Positions 1 to 9,475 of a DNA stretch of 64,000 nucleotides are shown in pieces. The position numbers were made by a program, and so were the translations under genes. Source of the DNA: Thiobacillus denitrificans (lineage in GTDB: Bacteria; Pseudomonadota; Gammaproteobacteria; Burkholderiales; Thiobacillaceae); the NCBI GenBank assembly GCA_020723405.1, contig DYIY01000002.1, forward strand, positions 340,595 through 404,594, read 5' to 3'. The notes under the pieces are model-generated. The model did no database searches, was not told the origin of the DNA, and saw nothing but the letters and a program-made list of their open reading frames with translations. The number at the start of each line of letters is the position of its first letter. Position 1 is the stretch's first letter.

Positions 1-174
1 TTTTTGCGGTTTCTTCAGCGGTTTCAGGCCGCGACTGAATCGGGGGATTTTAGCATGGCCACCCTGCCCGGCCCCCGGGAAAAGTGACTCGCGCCCGGCG
101 AGCCGTTAGCATCCGGGCCTGCCGCCCCTTCTCCTACTTGCCACCGTCAGCCTTCTGCTTGCCTTGAACCCGCC
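1..174. other. Left-edge non-coding stretch
   Basis: I see no supportable gene here. The only minus-strand reading from an ATG near position 57 stops after nine codons. No clear Shine-Dalgarno sequence precedes the ATG at 175. The stretch may hold the promoter of the following gene and the 5' end of a leftward unit outside the window. Confidence 0.4.
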
Positions 175-1503
175 ATGACGCCACAGACTGCCGACCTGCG
201 CATCGACGCCGGCTGGATCGTGCCGGTTCGCCCCTCGGGCCGGGTCCTCACCAGCCACAGCCTGCTGGTGCGGGACGGCTGCATCGCCGGCCTGCTTCCC
301 GCTGCCGAAGCGGACCAGCTTTGGCATGCCGACCGGCACCTGCGCCTGCCCAACCACGCCCTGATGCCCGGGCTGGTGAATCTGCACACCCACGCGGCCA
401 TGAACCTGCTGCGGGGCCACGGCGACGACCTGCCCCTCATGACCTGGCTCAACGAGCACATCTGGCCCGCCGAGGCCCGCCACGTCTCGTCGGCCTTCGT
501 CCGCGACGGCACCCGCCTGGCCTGCCTGGAGATGCTCAAGGGCGGGGTGACCTGCTTCAACGACATGTATTTCTACCCGGAGGCCGCCGTGGAAGCGGCA
601 GTGGAAGCCGGCATCCGCATCGCCGCCGGCCTCATCGTCCTGGACGCCCCCACCGGTTACGGGGCCGACGCCGACGATTACCTGGCCAAGGGCCTGGCGG
701 TCCGGGACGCCTGGCGGGACCACGAGCTGGCCCACTTCTGCCTGGCGCCCCACGCGCCCTACACGGTGAGCGACCGGGCCCTGGAAAAGGTGGCCACCTT
801 CGCCGCCCAACTGGACGTGCCGGTGCACATGCACATCCACGAGACCGAGGACGAGATCCGCCAGGGCCTGGACAACCACGGGATACGGCCCCTGGCCCGG
901 CTCAAGGGACTGGGCCTGCTGGGCCCGGGCCTGGTGGCGGTCCATGCCGTCCACCTCAAGGAAGAGGAGATCGGCTGGCTGGCCAGCCATGGCTGCCACA
1001 TGGCCCATTGCCCGGCCTCCAACCTCAAGCTGGCCAGCGGCTTCGCCCCAGTGGCCCGGCTCCTGGGCGCCGGGGTGAACGTGGGCCTGGGCACCGATGG
1101 CGCCGCCAGCAACAACCGCCTGGACCTGTTCGCTGAAATGCGCCTGGCCGCCCTGCTGGCCAAGGGCGTGGCCGGCGATCCGGCGGTGCTGCCCGCCCAC
1201 GCAGCTTTGGAGATGGCCACCCTGGCCGGGGCCCGGGCCCTGGGCCTGGAGGCGCGGATCGGTTCCCTGGAGCCGGGCAAGCGGGCCGACCTGGTGGCCG
1301 TGGACCTGGAATCGGTGGCCACCCAGCCCTGCTACGACCCCATTTCCCAACTGGTCTATAGCGCCGGACGGGACCAGGTGAGCCACGTCTGGGTCAACGG
1401 CACCCCGGTGCTGGCCGACGGTCGCAGCCTGCTGCTCGATGAAGCGGAAACCCTGGCCCGGGCCCACGCCTGGCGGGTGCGGATCGGGCTTGCAGGCGAC
1501 TGA
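175..1503 (+). CDS. mtaD: Amidohydrolase, MtaD/SsnA type (5-methylthioadenosine/S-adenosylhomocysteine deaminase family)
   Basis: The 442-residue protein belongs to the amidohydrolase superfamily, in the TRZ/ATZ-MtaD branch. It is expected to deaminate adenine-ring nucleosides such as S-adenosylhomocysteine or methylthioadenosine in the cytoplasm. The metal-site HTH motif is at residues 71-73 in NLHTHAAMNLLRG. A second His cluster is MHIHETEDE (about 218-226), and the late metal aspartate is in GLGTDGAASNNR near residue 305. Length and motif spacing are normal for the family. The ATG at 175 gives the usual N-terminal beta-sandwich strand (LRIDAGWIVPV). It ends 3 bases from the convergent rluE. 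The exact substrate cannot be read from sequence, because family members also act on guanine, chlorotriazines or other heterocycles. Confidence 0.85.
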   Translation: MTPQTADLRIDAGWIVPVRPSGRVLTSHSLLVRDGCIAGLLPAAEADQLWHADRHLRLPNHALMPGLVNLHTHAAMNLLRGHGDDLPLMTWLNEHIWPAEARHVSSAFVRDGTRLACLEMLKGGVTCFNDMYFYPEAAVEAAVEAGIRIAAGLIVLDAPTGYGADADDYLAKGLAVRDAWRDHELAHFCLAPHAPYTVSDRALEKVATFAAQLDVPVHMHIHETEDEIRQGLDNHGIRPLARLKGLGLLGPGLVAVHAVHLKEEEIGWLASHGCHMAHCPASNLKLASGFAPVARLLGAGVNVGLGTDGAASNNRLDLFAEMRLAALLAKGVAGDPAVLPAHAALEMATLAGARALGLEARIGSLEPGKRADLVAVDLESVATQPCYDPISQLVYSAGRDQVSHVWVNGTPVLADGRSLLLDEAETLARAHAWRVRIGLAGD

Positions 1504-1506
1504 AGT

Positions 1507-2064
1507 TCAAGGGCGCGGGGCCGGACCCGCCACCTCCCGCCACTCCCCGGGCAGCATGTCCCCCAGCTCATAGCCGCCCACCGCCGCCCGGACCAGACGC
1601 AAGGTGGGAAACCCGGCCTTGGCGGTCATGCGCCGCACCTGGCGGTTCTTGCCTTCGGTAAGCTGGATTTCAATCCAGGCGGTGGGGATGGCCTTGCGGA
1701 AGCGCACCGGCGGATCCCGGGGCCACAGCCCGGCGGGTTCGGCCATGACCCGGGCCCGGGCCGGCCGGCTGACGAAGTCGCCCAGATCCATGGGCCGGCG
1801 CAGGGGCGCCAGGGCGGCCTCGTCCGGGGCCCCTTCCACCTGGGCCCAATAGGTCTTGGGCAGCTTGTGGCGGGGGTCCGCCAGCCGATGCTGTAGCGCA
1901 CCATCGTCGGTTAGAATGAGCAGGCCTTCGCTATCCGCATCCAGACGGCCGGCCGCGTAAACACCCGGAAAGGGAATGAACTCCTTGAGCCCCGGATGTC
2001 CATCCTCGGACGTGAACTGGCTCAATACGCCATAGGGTTTGTTGAACAGGATGATGCGGGCCAT
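1507..2064 (-). CDS. rluE: Ribosomal large-subunit pseudouridine synthase, RluE type
   Basis: The 185-residue protein is a compact member of the RsuA/RluB/RluE family and would isomerise a uridine in 23S rRNA (U2457 in E. coli numbering, known for the family). The catalytic aspartate lies in [12 protein letters not shown] (about residues 38-49). Other family blocks are KTYWAQVEG and [22 protein letters not shown]. There is no N-terminal S4 domain, which fits RluE rather than RluB or RsuA. The ATG start is only 29 bases from the divergent icd start, so the two promoters must overlap each other or the coding sequence. RluE is the best fit by size; a different modified position cannot be excluded. 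Confidence 0.85.
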   Translation of the reverse strand: MARIILFNKPYGVLSQFTSEDGHPGLKEFIPFPGVYAAGRLDADSEGLLILTDDGALQHRLADPRHKLPKTYWAQVEGAPDEAALAPLRRPMDLGDFVSRPARARVMAEPAGLWPRDPPVRFRKAIPTAWIEIQLTEGKNRQVRRMTAKAGFPTLRLVRAAVGGYELGDMLPGEWREVAGPAPRP

Positions 2065-2083
2065 CAGTGGTTTTCCCGAGATC

Positions 2084-2088
2084 AGGAG
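2084..2088 (+). promoter_or_regulatory. Ribosome binding site that sets the icd start
   Basis: AGGAG lies 5 bases before the GTG at 2094. An in-frame upstream GTG at 2067 has no such site and would add residues absent from the usual family N-terminus. Confidence 0.75.
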
Positions 2089-2093
2089 TCAAC

Positions 2094-3315
<1,222 letters not shown>

Positions 3316-3335
<20 letters not shown>

Positions 3336-3522
3336 AGCGGTCGGCGTCCCGGGGAGGGTCTTCCACCCCGAGGCGGCGGAGCAGGCTGATCAGTTCGTCG
3401 GCAATGGGACCCAGTTCTTCCTTTTGACGCTGCAAGCCGGCCAGCAGGTGCGCAAGCTCCCCGCCAGGCAAGGAGGCTTCCCGCAACGAATCAACAGGAG
3501 GAAAGGGTTGAGGGGTGTTCAT
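3316..3522 (-). CDS. Small hypothetical protein (68 aa)
   Basis: I do not recognise this 68-residue protein. It is mostly helical in appearance, with a leucine-rich middle ([16 protein letters not shown]) and another helix ([13 protein letters not shown]), then a proline/aspartate-rich tail. There are no cysteines, membrane segments or signal peptide. Support for expression is a good Shine-Dalgarno sequence (AGGAG, 7 bases before the ATG) in an otherwise GC-rich region. Its last 20 bases overlap the 3' end of icd on the opposite strand. It could be a short coiled-coil accessory protein. A chance ORF remains possible. Confidence 0.5.
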
Positions 3523-3605
3523 CTGGCCTCTCCTGAGCCATATGTCTTTTTAGACGTATAGCACAGGGGGCCAGACTTGGCGGGCGGCAATGGCCCCGCT
3601 CGCCG

Positions 3606-3626
3606 AAAAAACCGGATTACACCGGC
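3606..3626 (-). terminator. Probable terminator of the cold-shock gene
   Basis: On the minus strand a short stem (GCCGG/CCGGT with one G-U pair, 6-base loop) runs into a run of six T. It begins 7 bases after the csp stop codon. The stem is only 5 bp, so it is a weak example. Confidence 0.45.
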
Positions 3627-3632
3627 ACCGAA

Positions 3633-3836
3633 TTACATCGGCTGGATGTTGGAGGCTTGTTTGCCCTTGGGACCGTCCACCACATCGAAGGTAACCCGCT
3701 GGTTTTCCTTCAGGCTTTTGAAGCCCTTGCTTTGGATGGCGGAAAAGTGGGCGAACACGTCGTCACCGCCCCCATCGGGAGTGATGAAGCCGAAGCCTTT
3801 AGAGTCGTTAAACCATTTAACAGTGCCAGTGGCCAT
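3633..3836 (-). CDS. Cold-shock domain protein (CspA family)
   Basis: The 67-residue protein is a single cold-shock domain, an RNA/ssDNA-binding OB fold that acts as an RNA chaperone. Both RNA-binding motifs are present: KGFGFI (RNP1, residues 13-18) and DVFAHFS (RNP2, residues 26-32, with Ala where Val is common). The aromatic patch KWFND is at 7-11. I rejected the longer reading that begins at 4025 because the family starts MATGTVKWF and an AGGAG lies 8 bases before that ATG. The gene is divergent from clpS. A promoter about 65 bases upstream leaves a leader of the kind that often controls cold induction in this family. Which paralogue it is (CspA, CspD or other) cannot be told here. Confidence 0.95.
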   Translation of the reverse strand: MATGTVKWFNDSKGFGFITPDGGGDDVFAHFSAIQSKGFKSLKENQRVTFDVVDGPKGKQASNIQPM

Positions 3837-3907
3837 CGAAACTACTCCTAAACGAATAAAACAATTGACCTGTTCGGCCCGAATACTCCGCCAAGCCAAA
3901 CGCCGGC

Positions 3908-3937
3908 TTTTTACATGCCAAATAACCGTTCCGTCAA
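3908..3937 (-). promoter_or_regulatory. Candidate sigma-70 promoter of the cold-shock gene
   Basis: The minus strand carries TTGACG at 3937-3932 and TAAAAA at 3913-3908, 18 bases apart, with TG just before the -10. The predicted start near 3901 gives a 5' leader of about 65 bases. Confidence 0.5.
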
Positions 3938-4010
3938 TCGGCTTGAAAAAAAACTTCACGCCGCCACAATCACACCATCCATGCAACCTTGGTTCCCCCC
4001 TTTCCATCCC

Positions 4011-4322
4011 ATGGCAGTAAGGCATCAGGACGAATCGGAACTTGCCCCGGCGGGTGTCACGGCGCCTCCGCCGCCGCTATATAAGGTTTTGCTTCTGAAT
4101 GACGATTTCACACCTATGGATTTCGTCATCCAGGTATTGCGCCGTTATTTTCATATGGGGTTGGAACAGGCCACCACGGTCATGCTCAAAGTGCATAATG
4201 AGGGCTCGGGTCTGGCTGGCGTGTTCACCCGCGACGTGGCGGAAACCAAGGTGCAACTGGTGACCGAGCATGCCCGGGAACATCAGCACCCCCTGCAATG
4301 CGTGATGGAGGAGAACCAATGA
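4011..4322 (+). CDS. clpS: ClpS adaptor (N-end rule)
   Basis: The 103-residue adaptor delivers N-degron substrates to ClpAP in the cytoplasm. The hallmark block is [16 protein letters not shown], followed by the [19 protein letters not shown] region that forms the N-degron pocket and ClpA contact. The N-terminal extension is rich in proline and disordered, as is usual. I chose the ATG at 4011 (MAVRHQDE...) because family members start this way. Starts at 3981 and 3915 would add an unlikely tail, and none of the three has a clear Shine-Dalgarno sequence. The stop codon overlaps the clpA start (ATGA), so the two are translationally coupled. Confidence 0.95.
   Translation: MAVRHQDESELAPAGVTAPPPPLYKVLLLNDDFTPMDFVIQVLRRYFHMGLEQATTVMLKVHNEGSGLAGVFTRDVAETKVQLVTEHAREHQHPLQCVMEENQ
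4307..4313 (+). promoter_or_regulatory. Ribosome binding site that sets the clpA start
   Basis: GGAGGAG lies 5 bases before the ATG at 4319. It falls inside the last codons of clpS and favours 4319 over the in-frame ATG at 4298. Confidence 0.8.
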
Positions 4323-6583
4323 TTGCCCAGGAGTTGGAAGTCAGTCTGCACATGGCCTTCATGGAGGCCCGGCAGAAGCGCCACGAGTTCATCACCGTGG
4401 AGCATCTCCTCCTCGCCATGCTCGACAACCCGTCGGCGGCCGAAGTGTTGCGCGCCTGCGCCGCCAACATCGACGACCTGCGCAAGAAGCTGGCCGACTT
4501 CATCGAACGCCACACGCCCAGAGTGCCCGGCGAGGCCGACGTGGACACCCAGCCCACCCTGGGCTTCCAACGGGTGATCCAGCGGGCCATCCTGCACGTG
4601 CAATCCTCCGGCAAGAAGGAAGTCACAGGCGCCAACGTGCTGGTGGCCATCTTCGGCGAGAAGGACTCCCACGCCCTGCATTTCCTCTCCCAGCAGGGCC
4701 TGTCCCGGCTGGACGTGGTGAACTTCATCTCCCACGGCATCACCAAGGCCCCCCAGGAAGCCGCGCCCAGCGGTCGCCAGGAACCCGCTGGGGAACAGCA
4801 GGAAGGCGAGGACAAGAGCGCCTCCCCCCTGGAATCCTTCACCACCAACCTGAACGCCCAGGCCCTGGCCGGCAAGATCGATCCCCTCATCGGCCGGGAT
4901 CTGGAACTGGAAAGGGTCATCCAGACCCTGTGCCGACGGCGCAAGAACAACCCCCTGCTGGTGGGTGAGGCCGGTGTGGGCAAGACGGCCATCGCCGAAG
5001 GCCTGGCGCGGCGGGTCATCGAACACAGCGTGCCTGACATTCTGGAAGGGGCCACGGTCTATGCCCTGGACATGGGTGCCCTGCTGGCCGGCACCAAATA
5101 CCGGGGCGACTTTGAGCAACGCCTGAAGGCGGTGCTCAAGCAGTTGGCGGGCAATCCCAAGGCCATCCTGTTCATCGACGAAATCCATACGGTGATCGGT
5201 GCCGGCGCCGCTTCGGGCGGCACCCTTGATGCCTCCAACCTGCTCAAGCCGGCGCTTTCCTCGGGCCAGTTGCGCTGCATTGGCGCCACCACCTACAACG
5301 AGTTCAGGGGCATCTTCGAGAAGGATCACGCCCTGTCCCGGCGCTTCCAGAAAATCGACGTCAAGGAACCTTCCGTCGAGGAGACCGTGCTGATCCTCAA
5401 GGGCCTCAAGTCCCGCTTCGAATCCCATCATGGTGTCAAGTACACCCAGGGGGCCCTGTCCACCGCCGCCGAACTGTCGGCCCGCTACATCAACGATCGG
5501 CACCTGCCGGACAAGGCCATCGACGTCATCGACGAAGCCGGCGCCGCCCAGCGCATCCAACCCAAGTCCAGACAGAAGAAGGTCATCACCCCCAAGGAGA
5601 TCGAAGACATCGTCTCCAAGATCGCCAGGGTGCCGGCCAAGACCGTGGCCAGCGACGAACGCAATGCCCTGAAGAGCCTGGATCGGGATCTGCGCGCCGT
5701 GGTGTTCGGCCAGGACAAAGCCATCGAAGCCCTGGCCACCGCCATCAAGATGTCCCGCTCCGGACTGGGCAACCCGGCCAAGCCCATCGGCTCCTTCCTG
5801 TTCTCCGGCCCCACCGGGGTAGGCAAGACGGAAGTGGCCCGGCAACTGGCCTACACCCTGGGGGTGGAACTGATCCGCTTCGACATGTCGGAATACATGG
5901 AGCGCCATGCGGTCTCCCGCCTCATCGGCGCACCGCCCGGATACGTGGGCTTCGAGCAGGGCGGCCTGCTCACCGAGGCCATCACCAAGAACCCCTACGC
6001 GGTACTCCTGCTGGACGAGATCGAGAAGGCCCATCCGGACATCTACAACGTGCTGCTCCAGGTCATGGATCACGGCACCCTTACCGACAACAACGGCCGC
6101 AAGGCGGACTTCCGCAACGTGGTGATCATCATGACCACCAACGCCGGTGCCGAAGCCATGACCAAGACGGGCATCGGTTTCGCCCTGCCCACCAAGGCCG
6201 GCGACGAGATGGCCGACATCAAGCGCATGTTCACGCCCGAGTTCCGCAACCGTCTGGACGCCATGATCTCCTTCGCCCCCCTGACCGAGGAAATCATCCT
6301 GCGGGTGGTGGACAAGTTCCTCATGCAGCTCGAAGAACAACTCCACGCCAAGAAGGTGGAAGCCCATTTCACCGAAGCTCTGCGTGCCTGGCTGGCCAGA
6401 AAGGGCTTCGATCCCCTCATGGGGGCCCGGCCCATGTCCCGGCTCATCCAGGACACCATCCGCAAGGCCTTGGCGGACGAACTGCTGTTCGGCCGTCTGA
6501 GCGAGGGTGGGGAAGTGACGGTGGATCTGGACGAACAGGAAGCGATCCAACTGGCCTTCAGCAAGGAACTTGAACCGGCCTGA
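4319..6583 (+). CDS. clpA: ClpA, ATPase subunit of ClpAP protease
   Basis: The 754-residue AAA+ unfoldase feeds substrates to ClpP. It has the N-terminal double Clp repeat (about residues 1-145, with [14 protein letters not shown]), a variable linker, a first AAA module with Walker A GEAGVGKT (216-223) and Walker [10 protein letters not shown] second AAA module has GPTGVGKT (497-504) and the Walker B run [13 protein letters not shown]. It lacks the long middle coiled coil of ClpB, which identifies it as ClpA. The start at 4319 is fixed by the ribosome binding site and by the ATGA overlap with clpS. A strong hairpin terminator follows 18 bases after the stop. The matching clpP is not in this window. 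Confidence 0.97.
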   Translation: MIAQELEVSLHMAFMEARQKRHEFITVEHLLLAMLDNPSAAEVLRACAANIDDLRKKLADFIERHTPRVPGEADVDTQPTLGFQRVIQRAILHVQSSGKKEVTGANVLVAIFGEKDSHALHFLSQQGLSRLDVVNFISHGITKAPQEAAPSGRQEPAGEQQEGEDKSASPLESFTTNLNAQALAGKIDPLIGRDLELERVIQTLCRRRKNNPLLVGEAGVGKTAIAEGLARRVIEHSVPDILEGATVYALDMGALLAGTKYRGDFEQRLKAVLKQLAGNPKAILFIDEIHTVIGAGAASGGTLDASNLLKPALSSGQLRCIGATTYNEFRGIFEKDHALSRRFQKIDVKEPSVEETVLILKGLKSRFESHHGVKYTQGALSTAAELSARYINDRHLPDKAIDVIDEAGAAQRIQPKSRQKKVITPKEIEDIVSKIARVPAKTVASDERNALKSLDRDLRAVVFGQDKAIEALATAIKMSRSGLGNPAKPIGSFLFSGPTGVGKTEVARQLAYTLGVELIRFDMSEYMERHAVSRLIGAPPGYVGFEQGGLLTEAITKNPYAVLLLDEIEKAHPDIYNVLLQVMDHGTLTDNNGRKADFRNVVIIMTTNAGAEAMTKTGIGFALPTKAGDEMADIKRMFTPEFRNRLDAMISFAPLTEEIILRVVDKFLMQLEEQLHAKKVEAHFTEALRAWLARKGFDPLMGARPMSRLIQDTIRKALADELLFGRLSEGGEVTVDLDEQEAIQLAFSKELEPA

Positions 6584-6601
6584 ATACCTTGCTCAACACA
6601 T

Positions 6602-6640
6602 TAAAACAGGCGCGCATGCCCCTGTTTTATTTTGTATTTC
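6602..6640. terminator. Bidirectional terminator between clpA and tatD
   Basis: TAAAACAGG (6602-6610) pairs perfectly with CCTGTTTTA (6621-6629) around a 10-base loop. On the plus strand it runs into TTTTATTTTG. On the minus strand the A-rich left arm gives a shorter U tract. It separates the convergent ends of clpA and tatD and can serve both. Confidence 0.85.
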
Positions 6641-7409
6641 AAGCTTTCGCGCGGAACAGTCGGAAGAAGTTTTCCGTGGTGATCCGGGCCACCTCTTCCA
6701 GGGGTATCCCGCGCAGGCTGGCAATTTCCTCGGCCACATGGCGCACGAAGGCGGGCTCGTTGCGCCGCCCCCGATGGGGTACCGGAGCCAGATAGGGGGC
6801 ATCGGTCTCGATGAGCATCCGCTCCAGGGGAACCCGGCGGGCCACCTCCTTGAGGTCGGTTGCGCTCTTGAAACTGACGATGCCGGAGAAGGAGATGTAA
6901 AAGCCCATGTCCATGGCAGCCTGGGCTACCTCCCAGGACTCGGTGAAACAATGCATGACGCCCCCGGCCTGAGCGGCCTCCTCCTCGGCCATGATGGCCA
7001 AGGTGTCTTCCGCCGCGTTGCGAGTGTGGATGATGAGGGGCATCCGGGCCTGCCGGGCGGCGCGGATATGGGTGCGGAAGCGGGTCCGTTGCCAGTCCAC
7101 CTCCTCTCGTTTCATGCGGTAGTAATCCAGCCCCGTTTCGCCGATGGCCACCACCTTGGGCCGGCTGGCCAGTTCCAGCAGATCGGCCACGCCCGGCTCC
7201 CGGCCCTCGTCGTGGTCGGGATGGACCCCCACCGAGGCAAACAGGTTGTCGTGGGCCGCCGCCAACGCCAGGACCCGGGGCAGGTTTTCCAGATTCACCG
7301 CCACGCACAGGGCATGGCTCACCTCGGCCTGTGCCATGCGGGCAAGCAAAGGCGCCACCCCTTCACTGAAATCGGGGAAATCGATGTGGCAATGGGAATC
7401 GATGAACAT
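6639..7409 (-). CDS. TatD-family metal-dependent hydrolase (YcfH type)
   Basis: The 256-residue protein is a TIM-barrel metal hydrolase of the TatD family, whose members have 3'-5' exonuclease or DNase activity. Metal ligands are visible in order: FIDSHCHIDF (HxH at residues 6-8), IGETGLDYY (Glu near 92), PLIIHTRNA (His), MHCFTES and LIETDAPYLAP (Asp near 205). The full length and all ligands are intact. It sits last in the tmk-holB-pilZ-tatD string, as in many gamma- and betaproteobacteria, which favours the YcfH subgroup. No Shine-Dalgarno sequence precedes the ATG: the bases just upstream are the CTACC-rich arm of repeat family A. Confidence 0.93.
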   Translation of the reverse strand: MFIDSHCHIDFPDFSEGVAPLLARMAQAEVSHALCVAVNLENLPRVLALAAAHDNLFASVGVHPDHDEGREPGVADLLELASRPKVVAIGETGLDYYRMKREEVDWQRTRFRTHIRAARQARMPLIIHTRNAAEDTLAIMAEEEAAQAGGVMHCFTESWEVAQAAMDMGFYISFSGIVSFKSATDLKEVARRVPLERMLIETDAPYLAPVPHRGRRNEPAFVRHVAEEIASLRGIPLEEVARITTENFFRLFRAKA

Positions 7410-7415
7410 GTTTGG

Positions 7416-7504
7416 AGCGGGTAGCCGGTAGTTTGTAGTCGGTAGCGAAGCACTTCCGCGCCTGCGGCGCTGAAACGGCTACAGACTACCGACTACCCGC
7501 TACC
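7416..7504. repeat. Dispersed nested inverted repeat, family A, copy 1 (pilZ-tatD gap)
   Basis: Outer arms AGCGGGTAG (7416-7424) and CTACCCGCT (7493-7501) are perfect complements. Each arm holds further copies of GTAGTCGGTAG or CTACCGACTAC. The centre has the GC core GCGCC-N3-GGCGC (7469-7481 region). The element fills nearly all of the 101-base gap between the pilZ stop and the tatD start. Copies 2 and 3 are at 20892 and 24096. Confidence 0.85.
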
Positions 7505-7510
7505 GATGGA

Positions 7511-7876
7511 TCACATGGTATGGGTGTGCCGGGTGGACTTCATGGCATTGCCCAGGATGCCTTCGATCTTCTGCCGCACGGTGTTGGCCCCTTCGCTCTC
7601 GTCGAACTGCACGCCAATGCCCTGCTGTCGGCTGCCCTGGGCACCGGAGGGGGTGATCCACACCACCTTGCCGGAAATGGGCAGTTTGTTGGGGTCGTCC
7701 ATGAGGGTGAGCAGCATGTAGACCTGGTCCCCCATCTGGTAAGGACGGTTGGTGGGAATGAACAGGCCACCCCCCTTCACATAAGGCATATAGGCCGCAT
7801 ACAGGGCGGAGCGCTCCTTGATGGCCAGGGAGAGCATGCCGGCCCGGCCGGCCGGTTGGCGTGCGGCTTCGCTCAT
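7511..7876 (-). CDS. pilZ: PilZ-domain type IV pilus protein
   Basis: The 121-residue protein is a single PilZ domain, matching the type IV pilus biogenesis protein encoded beside holB in pseudomonads and relatives. The core reads LYAAYMPYVKGGGLFIPT, then YQMGDQVYMLLTL and GKVVWITP. It lacks the N-terminal RxxxR motif and the D/NxSxxG loop that bind c-di-GMP, as is known for the founding PilZ, so direct c-di-GMP binding is unlikely. I chose the ATG at 7876 because it overlaps the holB stop codon (ATGA). A longer reading to 7957 would run inside holB. The basic, proline-rich first 20 residues look disordered. Confidence 0.88.
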   Translation of the reverse strand: MSEAARQPAGRAGMLSLAIKERSALYAAYMPYVKGGGLFIPTNRPYQMGDQVYMLLTLMDDPNKLPISGKVVWITPSGAQGSRQQGIGVQFDESEGANTVRQKIEGILGNAMKSTRHTHTM

Positions 7877-8868
7877 GGTCTGCCTTTGCTCACTTGGATG
7901 TAGCGGATGAGCCAGGATTCTAGCAACATCTGGGCATTGAGCGGATGACGCAGCCAACGGGCGGCAGCGGTGATCTCTGCCTGGAAGGCCAGCAGGCCGG
8001 CCAGATCCGCCTGCCGGCCGATTTGCTCCGCCACCTTTGTCCGGTCCTGGAAGTAGCGGGGCGCGCCCGCCAGACGGGTGGCCAGCAGATCGGCCAGCCA
8101 GCGGGCCAGCCAGCCCCAGGCGTCGGCCAGATCGTCCTTATGGGCCTGGGCCAGGACACAAGCGTCCAGACGAGCCGGTTCGGACAGGGCATCGAGGAAG
8201 GCATCCCGCCGCCCACTACGCTCAGGATCGGCGTAAGCCAGCGCGGAGAGAGGGGCGCCGCCGGCCTCCGCCAGCAAGGCTTCCGGCGCCGCCACACCTG
8301 CTTGTGCCAGCCAGTCCAGGGCCACGCTCCGGGAGGGGGGATTCACTGCAACCTGCCGGCAACGGGATAATACGGTGGGCAGCAGGCGCCCGGGCTTGTG
8401 CGACACCAAGAGCAGCAACACCTGGGGAGGAGGCTCCTCCAGGGTCTTCAACAAGGCATTGGCGGCGGCTACGTTCATGTGCTCGGCCGGGTGGATGACG
8501 GCGGCCCGCCAGCCGCCCCGGTGGGCGCTGAGGGTGAGGAATTCGGTCATGGTCCGCACCGCTTCCACGCTGATCAGGCGGCCGCCCTTCCTGGCAGGTT
8601 TGTCCCCCTCCTCCCCATCTGCTTCCTGGGGCTCCACCAGGCGGAAATCGGGATGGTTGCCCTGGCTGAACCAGTTGCAGGCATCACAGCGGCCACAGGC
8701 GCCACCTGTTTCTGGCGATTCACAGAGCAGCCATTGCACCAGCGCCAGGGCCAGATCGCGTTTGCCTACACCCGCCGGGCCGTGCAGGAGCAGGGCATGG
8801 GGCAGCCGCTGCCGTTCCCCGGCAATCTGGCGGAACAGGATCTGGTTCCAGGGATGGATCACGCCCAT
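7873..8868 (-). CDS. holB: DNA polymerase III delta-prime subunit
   Basis: The 331-residue clamp-loader subunit begins with a P-loop, HGPAGVGKRDLAL (near residues 28-40). A four-cysteine zinc module follows (CESPETGGACGRCDACNW). The ATPase site is partly degenerate, as is normal for delta-prime. The SRC-like motif reads VLSRCRQVAVNPP. It works with DnaX (tau/gamma) and HolA to load the beta clamp. The gene overlaps tmk upstream by 10 bases and pilZ downstream by 4 bases, so translation of the three is probably coupled. Nothing is missing in length or motifs. Confidence 0.95.
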   Translation of the reverse strand: MGVIHPWNQILFRQIAGERQRLPHALLLHGPAGVGKRDLALALVQWLLCESPETGGACGRCDACNWFSQGNHPDFRLVEPQEADGEEGDKPARKGGRLISVEAVRTMTEFLTLSAHRGGWRAAVIHPAEHMNVAAANALLKTLEEPPPQVLLLLVSHKPGRLLPTVLSRCRQVAVNPPSRSVALDWLAQAGVAAPEALLAEAGGAPLSALAYADPERSGRRDAFLDALSEPARLDACVLAQAHKDDLADAWGWLARWLADLLATRLAGAPRYFQDRTKVAEQIGRQADLAGLLAFQAEITAAARWLRHPLNAQMLLESWLIRYIQVSKGRP

Positions 8869-9467
8869 GACTCCAGCAGGCGCTGCAACTGGCTGCGCAC
8901 TTCGGCCAGGGGACGCCCCCCGTCGATGATCCGGATGCGCTCAGGCTGGGCTCGGGCCCGACGTAGATAGGCGTCACGCACCCGCTCGTGGAAATCCCGC
9001 CGTTCCCGTTCGAAGCGGTCGGGATCCCGCGCGGAGGCCAAGCGCCGGGCGGCCTCCTCGGGTGCCAGATCGAAGAGCAGGGTCAAATCCGGTTGCAAAC
9101 CTTCCTGTACCCACTGCTCCAGCAACTCCAGCCGGGATTCGGGCAGGCCCCGCCCGCCGCATTGGTAAGCGAAACTGGCGTCGGTGAAGCGGTCGGAAAT
9201 CACCACCTCGCCCGCCGCCAGGGCCGGACGGATGAGGGTTTCAATGTGCTCCCGGCGGGCGGCGAACATGACCAGGGCCTCCGTGTCGGGCTGCATGGGT
9301 TGATGCAGGACCAATTCCCGCAGTTTCTCGCCGATGGGCGTGCCCCCCGGTTCCCGGGTCAGGCGAACCGTCCGGCCCCGGTTGCGGAACCAGTCGGCCA
9401 ACCAGTCCAGATGGCTGCTCTTGCCGGCGCCGTCCACGCCTTCCAGGGTGATGAAGCATCCTTGCAT
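8859..9467 (-). CDS. tmk: Thymidylate kinase
   Basis: The 202-residue enzyme phosphorylates dTMP to dTDP. The P-loop is FITLEGVDGAGKSS at residues 5-18. The dTMP-binding block is LTREPGGTPIGEKLRE, and the DR(Y/F) motif appears as VISDRFTDASFAYQ. The lid region is near ASARDPDRFERERRDFHERV. A reading extended upstream to 9899 was rejected because it lies antisense-like across mltG and lacks family similarity. MQGCFITLEG is the standard start. The gap from the mltG stop is 8 bases, and the 3' end overlaps holB by 10 bases. Confidence 0.96.
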   Translation of the reverse strand: MQGCFITLEGVDGAGKSSHLDWLADWFRNRGRTVRLTREPGGTPIGEKLRELVLHQPMQPDTEALVMFAARREHIETLIRPALAAGEVVISDRFTDASFAYQCGGRGLPESRLELLEQWVQEGLQPDLTLLFDLAPEEAARRLASARDPDRFERERRDFHERVRDAYLRRARAQPERIRIIDGGRPLAEVRSQLQRLLESWA

Positions 9468-9475
9468 GATTCGTT

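Noticed and set aside
4283..6550. A 755-codon open frame antisense to clpA
   Set aside because: Shadow of clpA, Gly/His/Gln-rich without motifs or a ribosome binding site.
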